Of a stretch of DNA of 21,523 nucleotides, positions 1 through 7,601 are shown piece after piece. Origin of the DNA: Actinomycetota bacterium (GTDB taxonomy: Bacteria > Actinomycetota > Actinomycetes > Actinomycetales > Microbacteriaceae); assembly GCA_009703545.1 (NCBI GenBank), contig WLFX01000004.1:1-21523 (forward strand). Direction: 5' to 3'. A program made the translations under genes and the position numbers. The stretch's first letter is position 1. Each line of letters begins with the position of its first letter. The notes beneath the pieces were generated by a model that worked only from the letters and a program-made list of their open reading frames with translations, searched no databases and was not told the origin of the DNA.

Positions 1-67
1 CCGTCATCGGCGTTGTCCTGCTCGCGCGCCACCACCCCCAAACCCTGCGATAGCCAAAGCGATAGTT

Positions 68-1225
68 ATGGTGGACAAACGACTGACGATCCTCATCGGC
101 GCGGACACTTTTCCACCAGATGTGAACGGCGCGGCGAAATTTGCTGAGCGCCTCGCGGTCGGGTTAGTGAGGCGTGGACATCGCGTGGTGATTGTTGCAC
201 CATCACCGGACGACAAATTCGGTCTACGTGTCGAAAATCACGACGGAGTGGACCTCGAGGTTTACCGACTCCGGTCCTGGAAGTGGTTCAATCATCCGTG
301 GGCGCGTTTTGCCTTGCCCTGGGAGGTTCGCCCCGACACCCGTGCGATTCTGGATGAGGTGAAACCCGACGTGGTCCACATCCAGTCGCACATCAACGTT
401 GGGTGGGGTTTGGTCCGTGAAGCACACGACAAGGGCATCCGAGTGATCGCCACTAACCACTTCATGCCTGAGAACACCGCTCAGTTCCTACCCCTGCCTC
501 AATTTGGCGTCGACTGGCTGACCCGCGCGCTATGGAAAGTCGCGATGAAGACCTATGCCATGGTCGATGAAGCGACAACGCCGACGCGAAAGGCGGCCGA
601 GTACTTGGAACGAGCCGTTCATCGATCCGACGTTCACGCGATTTCGTGTGGGCTCGATATCTCGAACTATCGCCCGGTTTTGGGGAAGCGGAAAGATCCC
701 TACGCGATCTTCCTCGGTCGGGTTGAACAGGAAAAGCGAATCGAAGAATTGATGTACGCCCTTGCGCGATTCCCGAAGGGTACTCTGCGTGTTGTCATCG
801 CGGGTTCTGGCGACGACCAGGGACGGCTCGAAAAGATTGCGCGGGACAACGGAATCTCGGACCGCGTCTCATTCCGAGGGCACGTCGACGAACCAACACT
901 GCGAACGCTCCTGTCCGAGGCGGCCGTGTTTGTGATGCCGTCTATTGCCGAATTGCAATCAATCGCGACGATGGAGGCTATGGCGAGCGGACTACCCATA
1001 GTTGCAGCAAACGCGATGGCACTTCCGCACCTGGTGCACGACGGCGACAACGGTTATCTTTATGAACCCAGGGACATCTCAGGACTTGCCGACTCCATTG
1101 CACGTATTCTCAATAGTTCTGACAGTGAGTATCGCGCCTACCAACGCGAGTCACTTGCGATTGTGGCCGACCACGATATCTCTACGACTCTTGACCGTTT
1201 CGAGCAGATATACCGCGGCTCGTAA
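68..1225 (+). CDS. GT4-family glycosyltransferase (GT-B fold)
   Basis: Retaining glycosyltransferase that probably transfers a hexose or mannose from a nucleotide sugar to a lipid or glycan at the inner face of the membrane. The 385-aa length is usual for GT4. The N-terminal acceptor domain carries NGAAKFAERLAVGLVRRGH (residues 20-38), and the sequence around VVHIQSH (102-108) is typical. The C-terminal donor domain has FLGRVEQEKR (215-224) and the EX7E signature (E295 and E303) in MPSIAELQSIATMEAMASG, followed by GDNGYLY. There are no membrane segments. The ATG at 68 fits the start of the domain; GTG at 71 is an alternative, and the frame is open to the window edge, so a longer form cannot be excluded. 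No clear Shine-Dalgarno precedes it. Sugar and acceptor cannot be read from sequence; PimB- or MgdA-like enzymes are the closest general type. Confidence 0.88.
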   Translation: MVDKRLTILIGADTFPPDVNGAAKFAERLAVGLVRRGHRVVIVAPSPDDKFGLRVENHDGVDLEVYRLRSWKWFNHPWARFALPWEVRPDTRAILDEVKPDVVHIQSHINVGWGLVREAHDKGIRVIATNHFMPENTAQFLPLPQFGVDWLTRALWKVAMKTYAMVDEATTPTRKAAEYLERAVHRSDVHAISCGLDISNYRPVLGKRKDPYAIFLGRVEQEKRIEELMYALARFPKGTLRVVIAGSGDDQGRLEKIARDNGISDRVSFRGHVDEPTLRTLLSEAAVFVMPSIAELQSIATMEAMASGLPIVAANAMALPHLVHDGDNGYLYEPRDISGLADSIARILNSSDSEYRAYQRESLAIVADHDISTTLDRFEQIYRGS

Positions 1226-1250
1226 TCCCTCTCGGTAGGCTGGAGTTCTC

Positions 1251-1324
1251 GGGGCGATAGCTCAGCTGGTTAGAGCAGCGGACTCATAATCCGTCGGTCG
1301 CGGGTTCAAGCCCCGCTCGCCCTA
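1251..1324 (+). tRNA. tRNA with anticodon CAU (Met or lysidine-Ile2)
   Basis: A 74-nt cloverleaf can be folded by eye. The acceptor GGGGCGA pairs with TCGCCCT (first pair G-U), the D-stem starts GCTC, the anticodon stem-loop is GCGGA-CTCATAA-TCCGT, and the T-arm is GCGGG-TTCAAGC-CCCGC, with discriminator A at 1324. CCA is not encoded (CTA follows). The anticodon CAU fits elongator Met or the Ile2 tRNA whose C34 is converted to lysidine by TilS; initiator is unlikely because the first pair is G-U and the anticodon stem lacks the three G-C pairs. It starts 25 bp after the glycosyltransferase stop; TAGGCT at 1236-1241 is a possible -10 box without an obvious -35. Confidence 0.93.
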
Positions 1325-1361
1325 CTAGACACCTATCGCACCATGGAGAGAGGCACCTTCG

Positions 1362-2150
1362 ATGGTCACGTACCTGAAGCCGGGACCGGCACCGAGCGTT
1401 GAGCACTTTTACCACTTCGTTGTTCAATACCTCCTACCCCTTTTCGAAAAGGAACTGACGGACGGCGTCGTAGGGAAGGGATACATCGTGCGCGATTGTG
1501 GGCCAATGAACGTCTGGTTTGATTTTGTATTTGGCCCTGATGCGTTCACAATCATGTCTCGCGAAAAGTTTCGAACCGCTCCTGCATGGCGATTTTGGGA
1601 CCGGTACATTCAAATGGACACGTTCGCAGATAGCAAGGGACTGTTGATCGACGTCACTCGCTTCCGCGACGTCGTGACTGCATTTCGCGAAAAGTTTGTT
1701 CCGGGGGGCACAACGTGCGACACGGTGACAGTGTTGGATCGAGGTCTGCCCCCAGCGTATTACCTCAATGGCAGCGCTGAAAAAGCCGGTGGTGGCTCAA
1801 TTCGGCGTTCGATTAGCAATCTTGACAAACTTTCACAAATGATTTCCGAAAGAAAGCCAGTAAATCTTGTGGACTTTGCCGAGATGTCGCCGGCGGACCA
1901 AATGGAGGCGATTAGCCGCACAACAGTGTTGATCGGACAACATGGCGCGGGGCTCTTGCAATCGATTTTCTTGCAGGAAGACGCCCCGTTGGTTGAATTG
2001 AAAGACACCACAAAACCTAAAATGCATTTCCGTATCCTCGCTGAAAGTTTAGGTCGCGAGTATCGAGCTTTCTACCTTGACGAAAGACATGCCACCCTCT
2101 CACCGCAGATGCTGAATGAGATTGTCGATTATGTCGTCGACCGCGCGTGA
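1362..2150 (+). CDS. GT61 / DUF563 glycosyltransferase
   Basis: Member of the glycosyltransferase 61 (DUF563) family, which includes plant beta-1,2-xylosyltransferase, xylan-decorating enzymes, eukaryotic EOGT and bacterial capsule or LPS enzymes. The family signature is seen as TTVLIGQHGAGLLQSIFLQ (HGAG at 194-197) followed by APLVEL. The N-terminal EHFYHFVVQYLLPLFE (14-29) matches the usual start of the domain. At 262 aa it is shorter than many relatives and holds little besides the domain, so it may be trimmed at the N-terminus. The ATG is preceded by GGAGAGAGG at 1345-1353, a good ribosome binding site. It lies just after the tRNA and is convergent with the UDP-glucuronate decarboxylase gene 22 bp away. 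Base composition looks lower in GC than neighbours. Donor and acceptor are unknown; UDP-xylose is a reasonable guess from context. Confidence 0.82.
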   Translation: MVTYLKPGPAPSVEHFYHFVVQYLLPLFEKELTDGVVGKGYIVRDCGPMNVWFDFVFGPDAFTIMSREKFRTAPAWRFWDRYIQMDTFADSKGLLIDVTRFRDVVTAFREKFVPGGTTCDTVTVLDRGLPPAYYLNGSAEKAGGGSIRRSISNLDKLSQMISERKPVNLVDFAEMSPADQMEAISRTTVLIGQHGAGLLQSIFLQEDAPLVELKDTTKPKMHFRILAESLGREYRAFYLDERHATLSPQMLNEIVDYVVDRA

Positions 2151-2172
2151 TGCGGCAGACGTAATCATTGTC

Positions 2173-3099
2173 TTAAATTCGCTGTCGAATATCAGCAATC
2201 GTGGCCGCCAGCCCGTCGGTGCGCCCCGTGTGAGGACTCCAATTGAGAACCTCTTCAGCGCGGCTAATGTCGGGCTCCCTAATCAACGGATCATCCTCAG
2301 GCAAGGGCAGGTAGGAAACTTCGCTCGTCGATTCTGTCAGGTGAATGATTTCGGCCGCAAGTGCGACCATCGTTATCGGTTGAGGGTTTCCTAGGTTTAC
2401 TGGACGGTGCTCCCCGGATTGCAAAAACAGGGCGATGAATCCCGAGATTAGGTCATCCACGTAGCAAAAGCTGCGCACTTGTTCTCCATCGCCATAAATG
2501 GTGAGCGGGTCTCCACGCAGCGCTTGCGTGATCAACTGAGGAACTACCCGACCGTCATCTAACGCCATTCGTGGCCCGTACGTATTAAAAATACGTGCAA
2601 TTCGAATATCAACCGAGAACTCTCTGAAATAGTCGACAAACAAGGTTTCCGCTACACGTTTGCCTTCGTCGTAACAAGCTCTGATGCCGATTGGATTCAC
2701 GTTTCCCCAATACCCTTCCGATTGTGGAGACTCGCGCGGGTCGCCATAAACTTCCGAGGTAGATGCCTGAAGCACGGGAATATCCAGTTTCTTGGCAAGT
2801 TCTAACGAATTAATCGCGCCCAGAACCGAGGTCTTGGTCGTTCGAGTCGGAAATCGCTGATACTGAATTGGTGAAGCGGGACATGCGAGGTTGAAGATTC
2901 CATCGACCTCAACATCAAAAGGCGTCGCGACGTCCCATTCGAGAATTTCGAAATCACCGAGCGTTCCAAGGTCTCGCACATTGTCACGTGACCCGGTCGA
3001 AAAATCATCCAGCGCGATGACGGAATGCCCGGATTGGAGGAGGCGTTCACAGAGATGCGAGCCGAGAAAACCGCCTCCACCCGTAACCAAATATCGCAT
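2173..3099 (-). CDS. UDP-glucuronate decarboxylase (UDP-xylose synthase), SDR family
   Basis: Converts UDP-glucuronate to UDP-xylose with NAD+ as a catalytic cofactor, supplying a sugar donor in the cytoplasm. The extended short-chain dehydrogenase fold shows TGGGGFLGSHL (6-16) for NAD binding. It also has the decarboxylase-type string NLACPASPIQYQ (70-81), ASTSEVYGDP (112-121) with the catalytic Ser/Thr, Y143 and K147 in CYDEGKR, RIFNTYGPRM and the C-terminal YGDGEQVRSFCYVDDL. This pattern separates it from dTDP-glucose dehydratases and UDP-glucose epimerases. Length 308 aa is normal for the bacterial soluble form. No Shine-Dalgarno precedes the ATG, but a -10-like TATGCT lies 6 bp upstream, consistent with a leaderless transcript. 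It could be a close relative acting on another UDP-uronate. Confidence 0.88.
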   Translation of the reverse strand: MRYLVTGGGGFLGSHLCERLLQSGHSVIALDDFSTGSRDNVRDLGTLGDFEILEWDVATPFDVEVDGIFNLACPASPIQYQRFPTRTTKTSVLGAINSLELAKKLDIPVLQASTSEVYGDPRESPQSEGYWGNVNPIGIRACYDEGKRVAETLFVDYFREFSVDIRIARIFNTYGPRMALDDGRVVPQLITQALRGDPLTIYGDGEQVRSFCYVDDLISGFIALFLQSGEHRPVNLGNPQPITMVALAAEIIHLTESTSEVSYLPLPEDDPLIREPDISRAEEVLNWSPHTGRTDGLAATIADIRQRI

Positions 3100-3105
3100 G
3101 GTTCG

Positions 3106-3111
3106 AGCATA
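3106..3111 (-). promoter_or_regulatory. candidate -10 of a leaderless promoter
   Basis: On the minus strand TATGCT ends 6 nt before the ATG of the UDP-glucuronate decarboxylase gene, which would place the transcript start at or next to the start codon. No Shine-Dalgarno is present in the 6-nt gap. The -35 region is poor, so the call rests on the -10 box and spacing. Confidence 0.35.
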
Positions 3112-3185
3112 CCGATTCCGAACAAGTGGGTTGAGTAAAGCGGAGAACGCAAACTGGTCGGCGCAACGGATTGTCCGGCGATTCG

Positions 3186-3554
3186 TTAGTGCGACGAGAT
3201 GGTTCGTATGACGTACGTCTTGCGAATCGTCTCATGAATCGTCCAGGTTCCCGACCAACCCGATGGCGTGACGAAAACGCTTCCAGACCCGAGTTCGCAG
3301 GTTTGGCCCTCATCGGTCGTAATTGTCGCCATCCCAAACAATATCTGTGCTACCTCGTCATAACCGTCTCGTGTTGCCGTGAATGTGCCGGGTGAGCACT
3401 CCCACACTCCCAACTGGACGTGTCCATCGGAGGATTCCCACAACGTGAGCGATGACTCAGTTTGTCCGGTCAGGCTGGTCGGCTTGGACGAGGCGACAGG
3501 CAACGTTATCGACGCTGCGTCGGCCTCGTGAATAGTCGGTATACCGTTTGCCAT
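3186..3554 (-). CDS. small cupin-domain protein (cupin_3 / EutQ-like)
   Basis: A single small cupin barrel of 122 aa. The signature is seen as LGVWECSPGTFT, then DEVAQILFGMATITTDEGQ, LGSGSVFVTPSGWSGTW and a final RKTYVI, the pattern of the cupin_3 group related to ureidoglycine aminohydrolase and EutQ. Many members are unassigned and some isomerise or hydrolyse small nitrogenous metabolites. The start was placed at the second in-frame ATG because AGGAG sits 4 nt before it; a longer reading to 3593 has no such site. It lies 72 bp after the amidase gene on the same strand, so it may be the last gene of the uptake/hydrolysis operon. The gap holds a short inverted repeat (GCAAC/GTTGC), too weak to call a terminator. 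Function is not known. Confidence 0.78.
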   Translation of the reverse strand: MANGIPTIHEADAASITLPVASSKPTSLTGQTESSLTLWESSDGHVQLGVWECSPGTFTATRDGYDEVAQILFGMATITTDEGQTCELGSGSVFVTPSGWSGTWTIHETIRKTYVIRTISSH

Positions 3555-3626
3555 GATTCTCCTAGTGAGCCGTGAGTCCATCGTGCCATGCAATGCAACC
3601 TGGCGTTGCGCTGGAACGAGTTGACG

Positions 3627-4433
3627 TCAGTAAAGGTCTCGTCGTCGGTCGCCGAGAACGTTGTTGCGCGGACTGATGTCCTTCAACCGAGATAGGTCGG
3701 TTTCAATGTCGGCCACTTCGACACCTTCACCACGGAAAAGTGGCGTGATGGGATAGCCGTCAGGATCAATCACGCACGAGTTGTCTACCCAGTCGACGCC
3801 ACGCTCTAAGCCGGTTCGGCAGGCAATCGCGACATAGAACCGGTTGGTGCTTGCGCCGGCCATTGCGCGCAAGAGCTCTCCGTTAAACGGTCCGTAGTGG
3901 CTGGGCGCTTCGAAGCCGGCGGGCCAATTTGTCGGGGCCGCAACGACGTCCGCGCCTTCGAGTGCACAGTGTCGAAGCAGCTCTGGAAATTCAAGGTCGT
4001 AACAGATTGCGAGCGCAACGCGCCCGATTGGCGTATCGACGACGGGAGGAAGGGACGCGCCTTCCACAAAAAGTTCCTTCTCCGTGTTCCATAAATGGGT
4101 CTTCACATAATCAGCGATGAGTTTCCCGCCTGAAAACAACGCCGCTTTGTTTAACGCTTTGCCGTTTTGAATCTCGGCATACCCGGTCACTATGACAATT
4201 TCAAGTTCGTCCGACAGGGTAGCGATTCGATCCAACCCGGTTCCGTCGGAAAGCGCAAGGGAGAGTTCGGCAGCGTCACGAAAGCCATAGCCGGTGGTGG
4301 CAAGTTCCGGAAACACAACCATTTCCGCTCCTGAATCTTTAGCCTGCGTTGCGAGCCGCCGAATCGACGCAACGTTGACAGGCACATCCCCAATCTGAGG
4401 ATGTGCCTGTGCAACGGCGATTCGATGTTTCAC
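3627..4433 (-). CDS. nitrilase-superfamily carbon-nitrogen hydrolase (amidase-like)
   Basis: Cytoplasmic hydrolase of amide or carbamoyl C-N bonds. The Glu-Lys-Cys triad is visible: E43 in FPELATTGYG, K111 in YVKTHLW and C144 in AICYDLEFPE. Length (268 aa) and the C-terminal region fit aliphatic amidase, omega-amidase or N-carbamoyl hydrolase branches rather than true nitrilases. The start is GTG at 4433, whose first base is also the last base of the upstream permease stop (TAGTG on the minus strand), so translation is probably coupled. Sitting between an NCS1 permease and a cupin and downstream of an amidohydrolase, it likely performs a later step on the imported compound. The substrate cannot be read from sequence. 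Confidence 0.9.
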   Translation of the reverse strand: MKHRIAVAQAHPQIGDVPVNVASIRRLATQAKDSGAEMVVFPELATTGYGFRDAAELSLALSDGTGLDRIATLSDELEIVIVTGYAEIQNGKALNKAALFSGGKLIADYVKTHLWNTEKELFVEGASLPPVVDTPIGRVALAICYDLEFPELLRHCALEGADVVAAPTNWPAGFEAPSHYGPFNGELLRAMAGASTNRFYVAIACRTGLERGVDWVDNSCVIDPDGYPITPLFRGEGVEVADIETDLSRLKDISPRNNVLGDRRRDLY

Positions 4434-5854
4434 TAGTGCTTGGCCGACAAGCTTCCTTCGGCCTTAGCGAGTTCAGCTTCCTTCTTCAGGTCAATACCGC
4501 GCGCCAAGATGAGGTACACGATTGCCGATACGGGCAGACCGATGAACAGCGAGTAATCAACGCCTCCGAGCGACGCCGCGATTGACCCCGTGAAGGGGAC
4601 CGTGACGAAGAACGGGATCATGGTCAGGAAGCCGATGAGGTACGCGAGGTTACCGCGCCATCCCCAACGACCGTAAATTCCACCTGCGCGGAAAAGGTCC
4701 TTGATGACGTAGGTACCCTTTCGAACGTAGAAGTAGTCCACGAGATTGATTGCGGTCCAGGGAGTGAAGAGGTAAGCGAGGAACACGAGAGCGTTGCTGT
4801 AGAAAACATTGAAGGACGCTTCCCCAACGACGGCAGCCGTCAACCACACCGCAACACCCATCACAACCAACGTAATGATGCGGAGCGTCTTGGTCGGCTT
4901 CACAGGGATGAACGAGTCGATGATTGAAATCATCGCGAGGCTTCCTCCATATGCGTTGATTCCCATCACTGCGAGCAGTCCAATCAGCGTGAGCAATACG
5001 GCAACGTTTCCAAATCCAGGGAAGATTGTGTCTCCGACTGTCGCGAATGCGTCGATGGGGGACAGGGTTCCGTCGGGACCCGACGCAAGTGCGCCGAGGC
5101 CGAAGACCCAGATGCCACTTAACGCCGAGGGAACGTAGGTCCAGATGAACGTTGAACGAACACCAACGCTGCTGGGGAGGTAACGCGAGTAGTCAGAGAC
5201 GTACGGCGCCCATCCGAGTTGGAATCCAGCGATGATGACAAACGCTGTCATGAACGCGGGGAGGTTGAATGTGCCCAGATCGAATGCATCAGGGGGAAAA
5301 CTCCCGCGCATGACCACACCTGCCGTCAGAATCACCAACAACACGAGAGTCGGAATGAACAACACGCGGTTAATCCAGTGAATTTGGGCGTAACCAAACA
5401 CCGCGATTACGGTCGCAACAACCGCGGCGATAATGAAACCGATGCTGGAGTCGATCGCCGGAAGAAGGCGATTGATTGCGGCACCCGACAGGATTGCATC
5501 CGACGTGTTGTATGCCCAGTAGTTAACCAACGCAAAAATCCAGACCGTAATGGCGGCGCCAATATAGCCGAACTGAGCGCGCGACTGAATCAGCTGGGGA
5601 AGTCCGAGCTGCGGACCCTGGGCGGAGTGGAAGGCCATGAAAAAGGTACCGAAGAGTGACCCGAGGACGATCGCGATGAGTGTCCAGATGACATTTCCGC
5701 CGATGGAGAGCGCAACGACACCAGTCGCCATTGCGGTCAGATTGACATTGCCAACGAACCACACGTTGCCCAAGTCTCGGGCTTTGCCGAATCGTTCGTT
5801 GTGAGGGATCCAGTCGACGGATCGTTTCTCAACTTGTGCAGGATTACTGCTCAT
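4433..5854 (-). CDS. NCS1-family nucleobase/hydantoin-type permease
   Basis: Integral membrane transporter of 473 aa with about 12 hydrophobic segments. NCS1 proteins import cytosine, purines, allantoin, hydantoins, thiamine or related compounds with H+ or Na+. Recognisable features are the hydrophilic N-terminus ending in NVNLTAMATGVVALSIGGN, the GTFFMAFHSAQGPQLGLPQL stretch of helices 2-3, GWAPYVSDYSRYLP in the middle, and TPWTAINLVDYFYVRKG near helix 10. The start is the ATG of MSSNPAQ at 5854, preceded by an AAAGGAAAGAG stretch; the frame extends upstream but that part reads as the complement of the amidohydrolase 3' end. It is 23 bp after the amidohydrolase stop and shares one base with the amidase start, so all three are probably one transcript. 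Confidence 0.9.
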   Translation of the reverse strand: MSSNPAQVEKRSVDWIPHNERFGKARDLGNVWFVGNVNLTAMATGVVALSIGGNVIWTLIAIVLGSLFGTFFMAFHSAQGPQLGLPQLIQSRAQFGYIGAAITVWIFALVNYWAYNTSDAILSGAAINRLLPAIDSSIGFIIAAVVATVIAVFGYAQIHWINRVLFIPTLVLLVILTAGVVMRGSFPPDAFDLGTFNLPAFMTAFVIIAGFQLGWAPYVSDYSRYLPSSVGVRSTFIWTYVPSALSGIWVFGLGALASGPDGTLSPIDAFATVGDTIFPGFGNVAVLLTLIGLLAVMGINAYGGSLAMISIIDSFIPVKPTKTLRIITLVVMGVAVWLTAAVVGEASFNVFYSNALVFLAYLFTPWTAINLVDYFYVRKGTYVIKDLFRAGGIYGRWGWRGNLAYLIGFLTMIPFFVTVPFTGSIAASLGGVDYSLFIGLPVSAIVYLILARGIDLKKEAELAKAEGSLSAKH

Positions 5855-5877
5855 GGTTTTTCTCTTTCCTTTGTTGT

Positions 5878-7485
5878 TCAGTGCACATCGTTGTGACTGA
5901 AGATTTTGACGCCATCGCGCCAGAGCGCGGTGACCGTGACATCGTGAATAGATGTTGGTTCCATCTCGAAGATGTCTGCGCTGAGCTGCACGATATCCGC
6001 GACTTTGCCCACCTCGAGTGTCCCCCACAACTTTTCTCGACCCGCTTGAACGGCGCAACCCGCGGTGTATGCGACGATTGCTTCTTCCAATGAGATACGC
6101 TCGTTCGGATTCCACGCCCCAATAGACAAGTCGCCAGGAACCATGCGCGTCACGGCAACCTCCATGCATTCCAGTGGGTTTTGCGTTGAAACCGGCCAAT
6201 CAGAACCCATCGAGATTCGACCACCCGCATCAAGGATTGAGCGAATCGGGTATTGCCACATCTCTCGTTCTGGACCGATGCGTGGTGCCGTGAGTTCACT
6301 TTGGAGAGGGTCGTTGCACGCCCACAAAGCCTCGAAATTAGCAATCACGCCGAGTGACGCAAATCGCGTGATGTCGGCCGGGTTCAGCATCTGGACGTGG
6401 GTAATGACCGGCCGTGGATGGCTCGCCTTGCCATTGACACGTTGGGCGTGTTCGATTGCATTCAATGCTTCCGTAAGACCCTCGTCACCGATTGCGTGAA
6501 TGTGCGCCTGGAATCCCAACCCGTCGATGGCAGCAACACATTCACCTAGCTCTGCCCAGTCCCAACAGGGCATACCGTGATTGTGAGGATCGCCCACGTA
6601 GCCATCGACGACCGCGGCGGTGGCCCCTTCGATAACCCCATCGGCAAAGAATTTGATCGTGTTACACGACAGCATCAGAGAATCGCCAATCGCGCTGCGG
6701 GCATCGGCAAACCATTCGAGTTGGTCTCGCCAGGTGCGCGGATCAGCCCGCAGGGCGAGATTAAACCGAACATTCAGGGTTCCGCGCTTGTTCGCTTCAA
6801 TGTAAGCCGCGATCATCGGCGGATCGACCCACGCATCTTGAACCCAGGTGATGCCGTGTCGCGCGAATTCGGCACACGCCAATTCGAGTGCGCGCACCTG
6901 CTGGTCCATCGAAAAAGCCGGAACGTGTTTCAGAATCATGTCGACCGCATCCCATTCCCGCATCGTTCCCATGGGGCTGCCGTCTGGCCTCCGGACAATC
7001 CATCCGAGTTCAGGATCCGGGGTGTCTGCCGTAACCCCGGCAATCTCGAGTGCTTTCGAATTGCACCACACCGTGTGGTAATCCGTCGCCCTTAGCACAA
7101 TCGGTCGATCAGGGACAACAGAATCGAGCCACGCTGCGTCGAACTCACCGTTCGGGGCGAGCCATGATTCATAGGAGCCTCCGACAATCCACTCCGCATC
7201 TGGGTTTGCATTCGCGAACTCTTTCACTGACGCGAGCAACCCATCAATCCCGTCAACACCCTTCAATTGGGGGCCGAGAAATTCGTAGCCACCGAAAACG
7301 GGATGGGCGTGGCCATCTCCAAACGAGGGCAAAAACAACGAGCCACCGGCGTCGAGCACGTCGTCGCCGGAATCGGGCGTTTGGTCAAGAGCGGTGATTA
7401 TTCCGTCCGAGATGCGAACCGAGTGTGCCCATGGGGCTGAAGGGGCGCCTGTGAAAACCCGAGCGTTGACAATCGAAAAAGGCAC
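5878..7485 (-). CDS. amidohydrolase family 3 (YtcJ / N-substituted formamide deformylase-like)
   Basis: Metal-dependent hydrolase of 535 aa, the usual length for the YtcJ/NfdA branch. Expected metal-site residues are present: the HxH pair H59 and H61 in GDGHAHP, K278 in NTIKFFADGVIEG, H328/H330 in AHIHAIGD, H363 in ITHVQM and D429 in MGSDWPVS. The C-terminal LEVGKVADIVQL is the typical return to the small beta-domain. Characterised relatives cleave N-substituted formamides and other amides, but most members have no known substrate. The start is GTG at 7485 with GGAG 6 nt upstream. It is the first gene of a minus-strand set with an NCS1 permease and an amidase, implying breakdown of an imported amide-like compound. 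The 5' leader can fold over the start codon. Confidence 0.88.
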   Translation of the reverse strand: MPFSIVNARVFTGAPSAPWAHSVRISDGIITALDQTPDSGDDVLDAGGSLFLPSFGDGHAHPVFGGYEFLGPQLKGVDGIDGLLASVKEFANANPDAEWIVGGSYESWLAPNGEFDAAWLDSVVPDRPIVLRATDYHTVWCNSKALEIAGVTADTPDPELGWIVRRPDGSPMGTMREWDAVDMILKHVPAFSMDQQVRALELACAEFARHGITWVQDAWVDPPMIAAYIEANKRGTLNVRFNLALRADPRTWRDQLEWFADARSAIGDSLMLSCNTIKFFADGVIEGATAAVVDGYVGDPHNHGMPCWDWAELGECVAAIDGLGFQAHIHAIGDEGLTEALNAIEHAQRVNGKASHPRPVITHVQMLNPADITRFASLGVIANFEALWACNDPLQSELTAPRIGPEREMWQYPIRSILDAGGRISMGSDWPVSTQNPLECMEVAVTRMVPGDLSIGAWNPNERISLEEAIVAYTAGCAVQAGREKLWGTLEVGKVADIVQLSADIFEMEPTSIHDVTVTALWRDGVKIFSHNDVH

Positions 7486-7531
7486 CTATTGCTCCGTCCG
7501 GAATCGGCATTGATTCGACCTCCACAATAGG
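7485..7531 (-). promoter_or_regulatory. possible structured 5' leader over the amidohydrolase start
   Basis: On the minus-strand RNA, CCTATTG (7531-7525) can pair with CAATAGG (7491-7485), whose last G is the first base of the GTG start codon. Inside it GAATC pairs with GATTC around a 6-nt loop. The ribosome binding site GGAG lies just inside the outer stem, so folding would occlude initiation. No known riboswitch class is recognised, and a 7-bp inverted repeat over this distance could be chance. Confidence 0.3.
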
Positions 7532-7586
7532 GGAAAACCTCGGTCTGGAACAAGCCGATTCGACGGAACTGCGAAGGGACGCTCTA

Positions 7587-7592
7587 TAGACT
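7587..7592 (+). promoter_or_regulatory. candidate -10 for the second GT4 gene
   Basis: TAGACT (with overlapping TATAGA at 7585-7590) lies 9 nt before the ATG at 7602. No Shine-Dalgarno is seen between them, which fits a leaderless or near-leaderless transcript. The -35 region is weak. The 116-bp gap must also hold the divergent promoter of the amidohydrolase operon. Confidence 0.38.
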
Positions 7593-7601
7593 GACGACAC
7601 A

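Noticed and set aside
4..216. Minus-strand 70-aa frame at the window start with a hydrophobic, signal-like segment
   Set aside because: It lies largely opposite the GT4 coding start, and its hydrophobic stretch is explained by the complement of the upstream sequence; no ribosome site supports it.
2151..2172. Shared terminator between the convergent GT61 and decarboxylase genes
   Set aside because: The 22-bp gap has no convincing stem or T-run on either strand.
3555..3626. Intrinsic terminator between the amidase and cupin genes
   Set aside because: Only a 5-bp inverted repeat (GCAAC/GTTGC) and no T-run.
5219..5659. Plus-strand 146-aa frame opposite the NCS1 permease
   Set aside because: It is antisense to a clear gene, His/Arg/Asn-rich without domains, and has no promoter or ribosome site I can support.
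5855..6199. N-terminal extension of the NCS1 permease to a 588-aa protein
   Set aside because: This part overlaps the amidohydrolase coding region on the same strand in another frame and has no NCS1 similarity; family sequence begins at MSSNPAQ.
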